From assembly GCA_018433525.1 (NCBI GenBank), contig JAHDRA010000012.1:116588-180587 (forward strand): a stretch of DNA of 64,000 bases. The letters are read 5' to 3'. Both the position numbers and the translations under genes were made by a program. This document shows, piece after piece, positions 62,534 to 64,000 of the stretch. The stretch is from Paludibacteraceae bacterium. Its GTDB lineage: Bacteria; Bacteroidota; Bacteroidia; Bacteroidales; Paludibacteraceae. A model generated the notes under the pieces. The model searched no databases and had not been told where the DNA came from. It saw nothing but the letters and a program-made list of their open reading frames with translations. Every line of letters begins with the position of its first letter. Position 1 is the first letter of the stretch.

Positions 62534-63541
62534 TTAATTTCCACCTGATATAATGATAAATGCAAGTCCTGAAATAAACAACAGAAACATCAATGCTAAC
62601 AAGACATTCGTTTGTTTATTAGAACCTTTAAATTCCTTCCACACGAAAACACCCCAGATTGCAGCTATCATAGGAGCTCCCTGTCCCAATGCATACGAGA
62701 TAGCCGCTCCGGCTTTACCTGCTGCAATATAGCTCAATGCTGTACCCAGCGCCCAGATCAGACCTCCCAACACACCAACCAAATGGGTTTTCATGTTACC
62801 GTTGAAATAGGCTTTATAGGTCACAGGTTCTCCCTGGAAAGGTTTTTTCATCACCAGTGTATTAAATAAAAAGTTGCTGATAAAAATACCTATCGAGAAA
62901 ATAAAGAATGCTGAATAAGGAGTCATCATGCCTCCTGCCGGTGATTCGAAATTATTCAAATCCATCGCAGCAGCGACAAAACGATAGAAGAAAGCCATCA
63001 ACACACCGGCTAACACCGCCAGCCAGATACCTTTTCTGTTTGATTTTGCCGCGTCATCCTTTTTAATTTTGCCGGCAGCCAGACCATTGAAAATAACAGC
63101 AAGCATAACCAGCACTACCCCGATAAACAGCAATACAGGATCGCCTTTCGGTGCAGAAAAATAGTTTACAAAAACGCCTAACACCAACGCTATTCCCACA
63201 CCCAATGGAAATGCAACAGCTAACCCTGCTAAAGACACCGAAGCAGCAAGGAGAATATTTGCAGCATTAAATACTACTCCCCCCAGTAATGCACTACCGA
63301 TATTAGAAAGTTCAGCCTGTTTCAGGTCAGGAATAAAAGAACGTCCACCTTCCCCGAAACTTCCAAGTGTAAAACCGAGAATGACACTAAAGAGTAATAT
63401 TCCTATTACATAATCCCAGTAAAACAATTCGTAACGCCAGGTTTTGGCTGCAAGTTTCTGCGTGTTTCCCCACGAACCCCAGCAAAACATGGTAATAAAG
63501 CAGAGTAATACTGCAAGTGAATAACTGTTTACAATGAACAT
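62534..63541 (-). CDS. GRP/DMT-type sugar transporter
   Basis: This is a 335-residue inner-membrane protein with about ten hydrophobic helices and the layout of the glucose/ribose porter family in the drug/metabolite superfamily. FCWGSWGNTQKLAAKTWRYELFYWDY occurs in TM1-2, VAFPLGVGIALVLGV follows, and SYALGQGAPMIAAIWGVFVWKEFKG lies near the end. The cargo is probably a sugar or nucleoside but cannot be named. It is 28 bases downstream of the partial gene at the window edge, so the two are probably cotranscribed. Confidence 0.82.
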   Translation of the reverse strand: MFIVNSYSLAVLLCFITMFCWGSWGNTQKLAAKTWRYELFYWDYVIGILLFSVILGFTLGSFGEGGRSFIPDLKQAELSNIGSALLGGVVFNAANILLAASVSLAGLAVAFPLGVGIALVLGVFVNYFSAPKGDPVLLFIGVVLVMLAVIFNGLAAGKIKKDDAAKSNRKGIWLAVLAGVLMAFFYRFVAAAMDLNNFESPAGGMMTPYSAFFIFSIGIFISNFLFNTLVMKKPFQGEPVTYKAYFNGNMKTHLVGVLGGLIWALGTALSYIAAGKAGAAISYALGQGAPMIAAIWGVFVWKEFKGSNKQTNVLLALMFLLFISGLAFIIISGGN

Positions 63542-63569
63542 AATAATGTGTTTTTAGGTAAATAAATAC

Positions 63570-64000
63570 TTAATTATGAAATTTCTTGCTGATATACTTC
63601 ATTGCCGGCATAAAACCCGACTTTAAAAATTCAAATGTATTTTTATGTGTTCTGACACGGTATTCATGTTTATAACCGTTCTCTCTGAGATAAACATGCA
63701 TATAACCATTACCCGGATAGGATTCGCCTGTGGGAGGTGTATCGATATACGACCACATTCTATCCCTTATATTGGGTTTCCCCGTCATCAAAGCGGCTAT
63801 TTCACTCTCTTTCAGCCTTATATTGGCGGTTGTCAATACCCCTACAGTAAATTGTAATGAATCGAATGCTTGTTTTACCACAGCATCGCCGGCACAATGA
63901 TAAACCCACAAAGAACGAAAGTGCCAACCCGGGCGTGCACGACCTGTTTTTTCCATCCGGGGGATGATATAATCCGATAATTTACCGGCATTTTTTGAAG
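63570..64000 (-). CDS. C-terminal part of an unrecognised protein (cut by window edge)
   Basis: The frame is open through the end of the window, so only the last 143 codons are seen (...SKNAGKLSDYIIPRMEKTGR... to ...YISKKFHN). No start codon can be assigned. The visible stretch has WHFRSLWVYHCAGDAVVKQ and YLRENGYKHEYRV. The latter is faintly like the end of esterase-type hydrolases, but I do not recognise the family. It precedes the sugar transporter gene. Confidence 0.6.
   Translation of the reverse strand, partial: SKNAGKLSDYIIPRMEKTGRARPGWHFRSLWVYHCAGDAVVKQAFDSLQFTVGVLTTANIRLKESEIAALMTGKPNIRDRMWSYIDTPPTGESYPGNGYMHVYLRENGYKHEYRVRTHKNTFEFLKSGFMPAMKYISKKFHN

Noticed and set aside
1-64000. 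CRISPR arrays, tRNA and rRNA genes
   Set aside because: No regularly spaced direct repeats and no cloverleaf or rRNA-like sequence were noticed; the scan by eye is not exhaustive for tRNAs.

Overview
The window is AT-rich DNA from a member of the phylum Bacteroidota. The evidence is a SusC/SusD pair, many type IX secretion (T9SS) C-terminal sorting domains, promoters of the Bacteroidetes TTTG / TAnnTTTG type, and little use of Shine-Dalgarno sites. An alginate-degrading Bacteroidales-like organism is the most economical guess, but the genus cannot be named from this sequence.

Region 1 (about 0.25-32.7 kb) is one large polysaccharide utilisation locus, all on the + strand. It opens with a FadR-type GntR regulator. 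Next come SusC, SusD, a small lipoprotein and a PL6 alginate lyase. These are followed by a GH88-type unsaturated uronyl hydrolase, a jelly-roll lyase, a TIM-barrel protein with a Tat-like signal, a heparinase II/III-like lyase and an esterase. A second block holds a modular PL6, two non-catalytic or binding proteins, an esterase fused to binding modules, a PL38-like lyase and a third PL6. A third block holds a PL17 oligo-alginate lyase, KdgF, an MFS transporter and an SDR that probably reduces DEH to KDG. Large T9SS-tagged enzymes would cut polymer outside the cell and SusCD would import oligosaccharides. Lyases without a sorting domain would finish depolymerisation in the periplasm, and KdgF, the transporter and the SDR would deliver KDG. 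KDG kinase and KDPG aldolase are not in the window. Four promoters in this region share a palindrome TTGGTCGACCAA-like operator that overlaps the -7 box. This defines a regulon for the GntR protein, including autoregulation.

Region 2 (32.7-49 kb) is housekeeping, mostly on the - strand: trmD, RNase Z, lptB, a DUF4395 protein, a K+/H+ antiporter, glyS, a secreted protein, an S41 peptidase, a TrmH-type methyltransferase, sppA, an acetyl-CoA hydrolase/CoA-transferase, serA and serC.

Region 3 (49-58 kb, - strand) is a second carbohydrate block: a 1562-residue modular T9SS protein with a clan GH-A-like domain, a GH78-type alpha-L-rhamnosidase, and a frameshifted beta-helix pseudogene. Two REP-like hairpins lie downstream.

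Region 4 (58-61.7 kb) is a scrapyard of mobile DNA: an IS630-type transposase remnant, two copies of a roughly 90-bp repeat (one attached to what looks like the 5' part of a group II intron), and a stray isocitrate dehydrogenase fragment. A secreted PHP-domain protein sits among them. The window ends with a lipoprotein, a GRP/DMT-type sugar transporter and a gene cut by the window edge.
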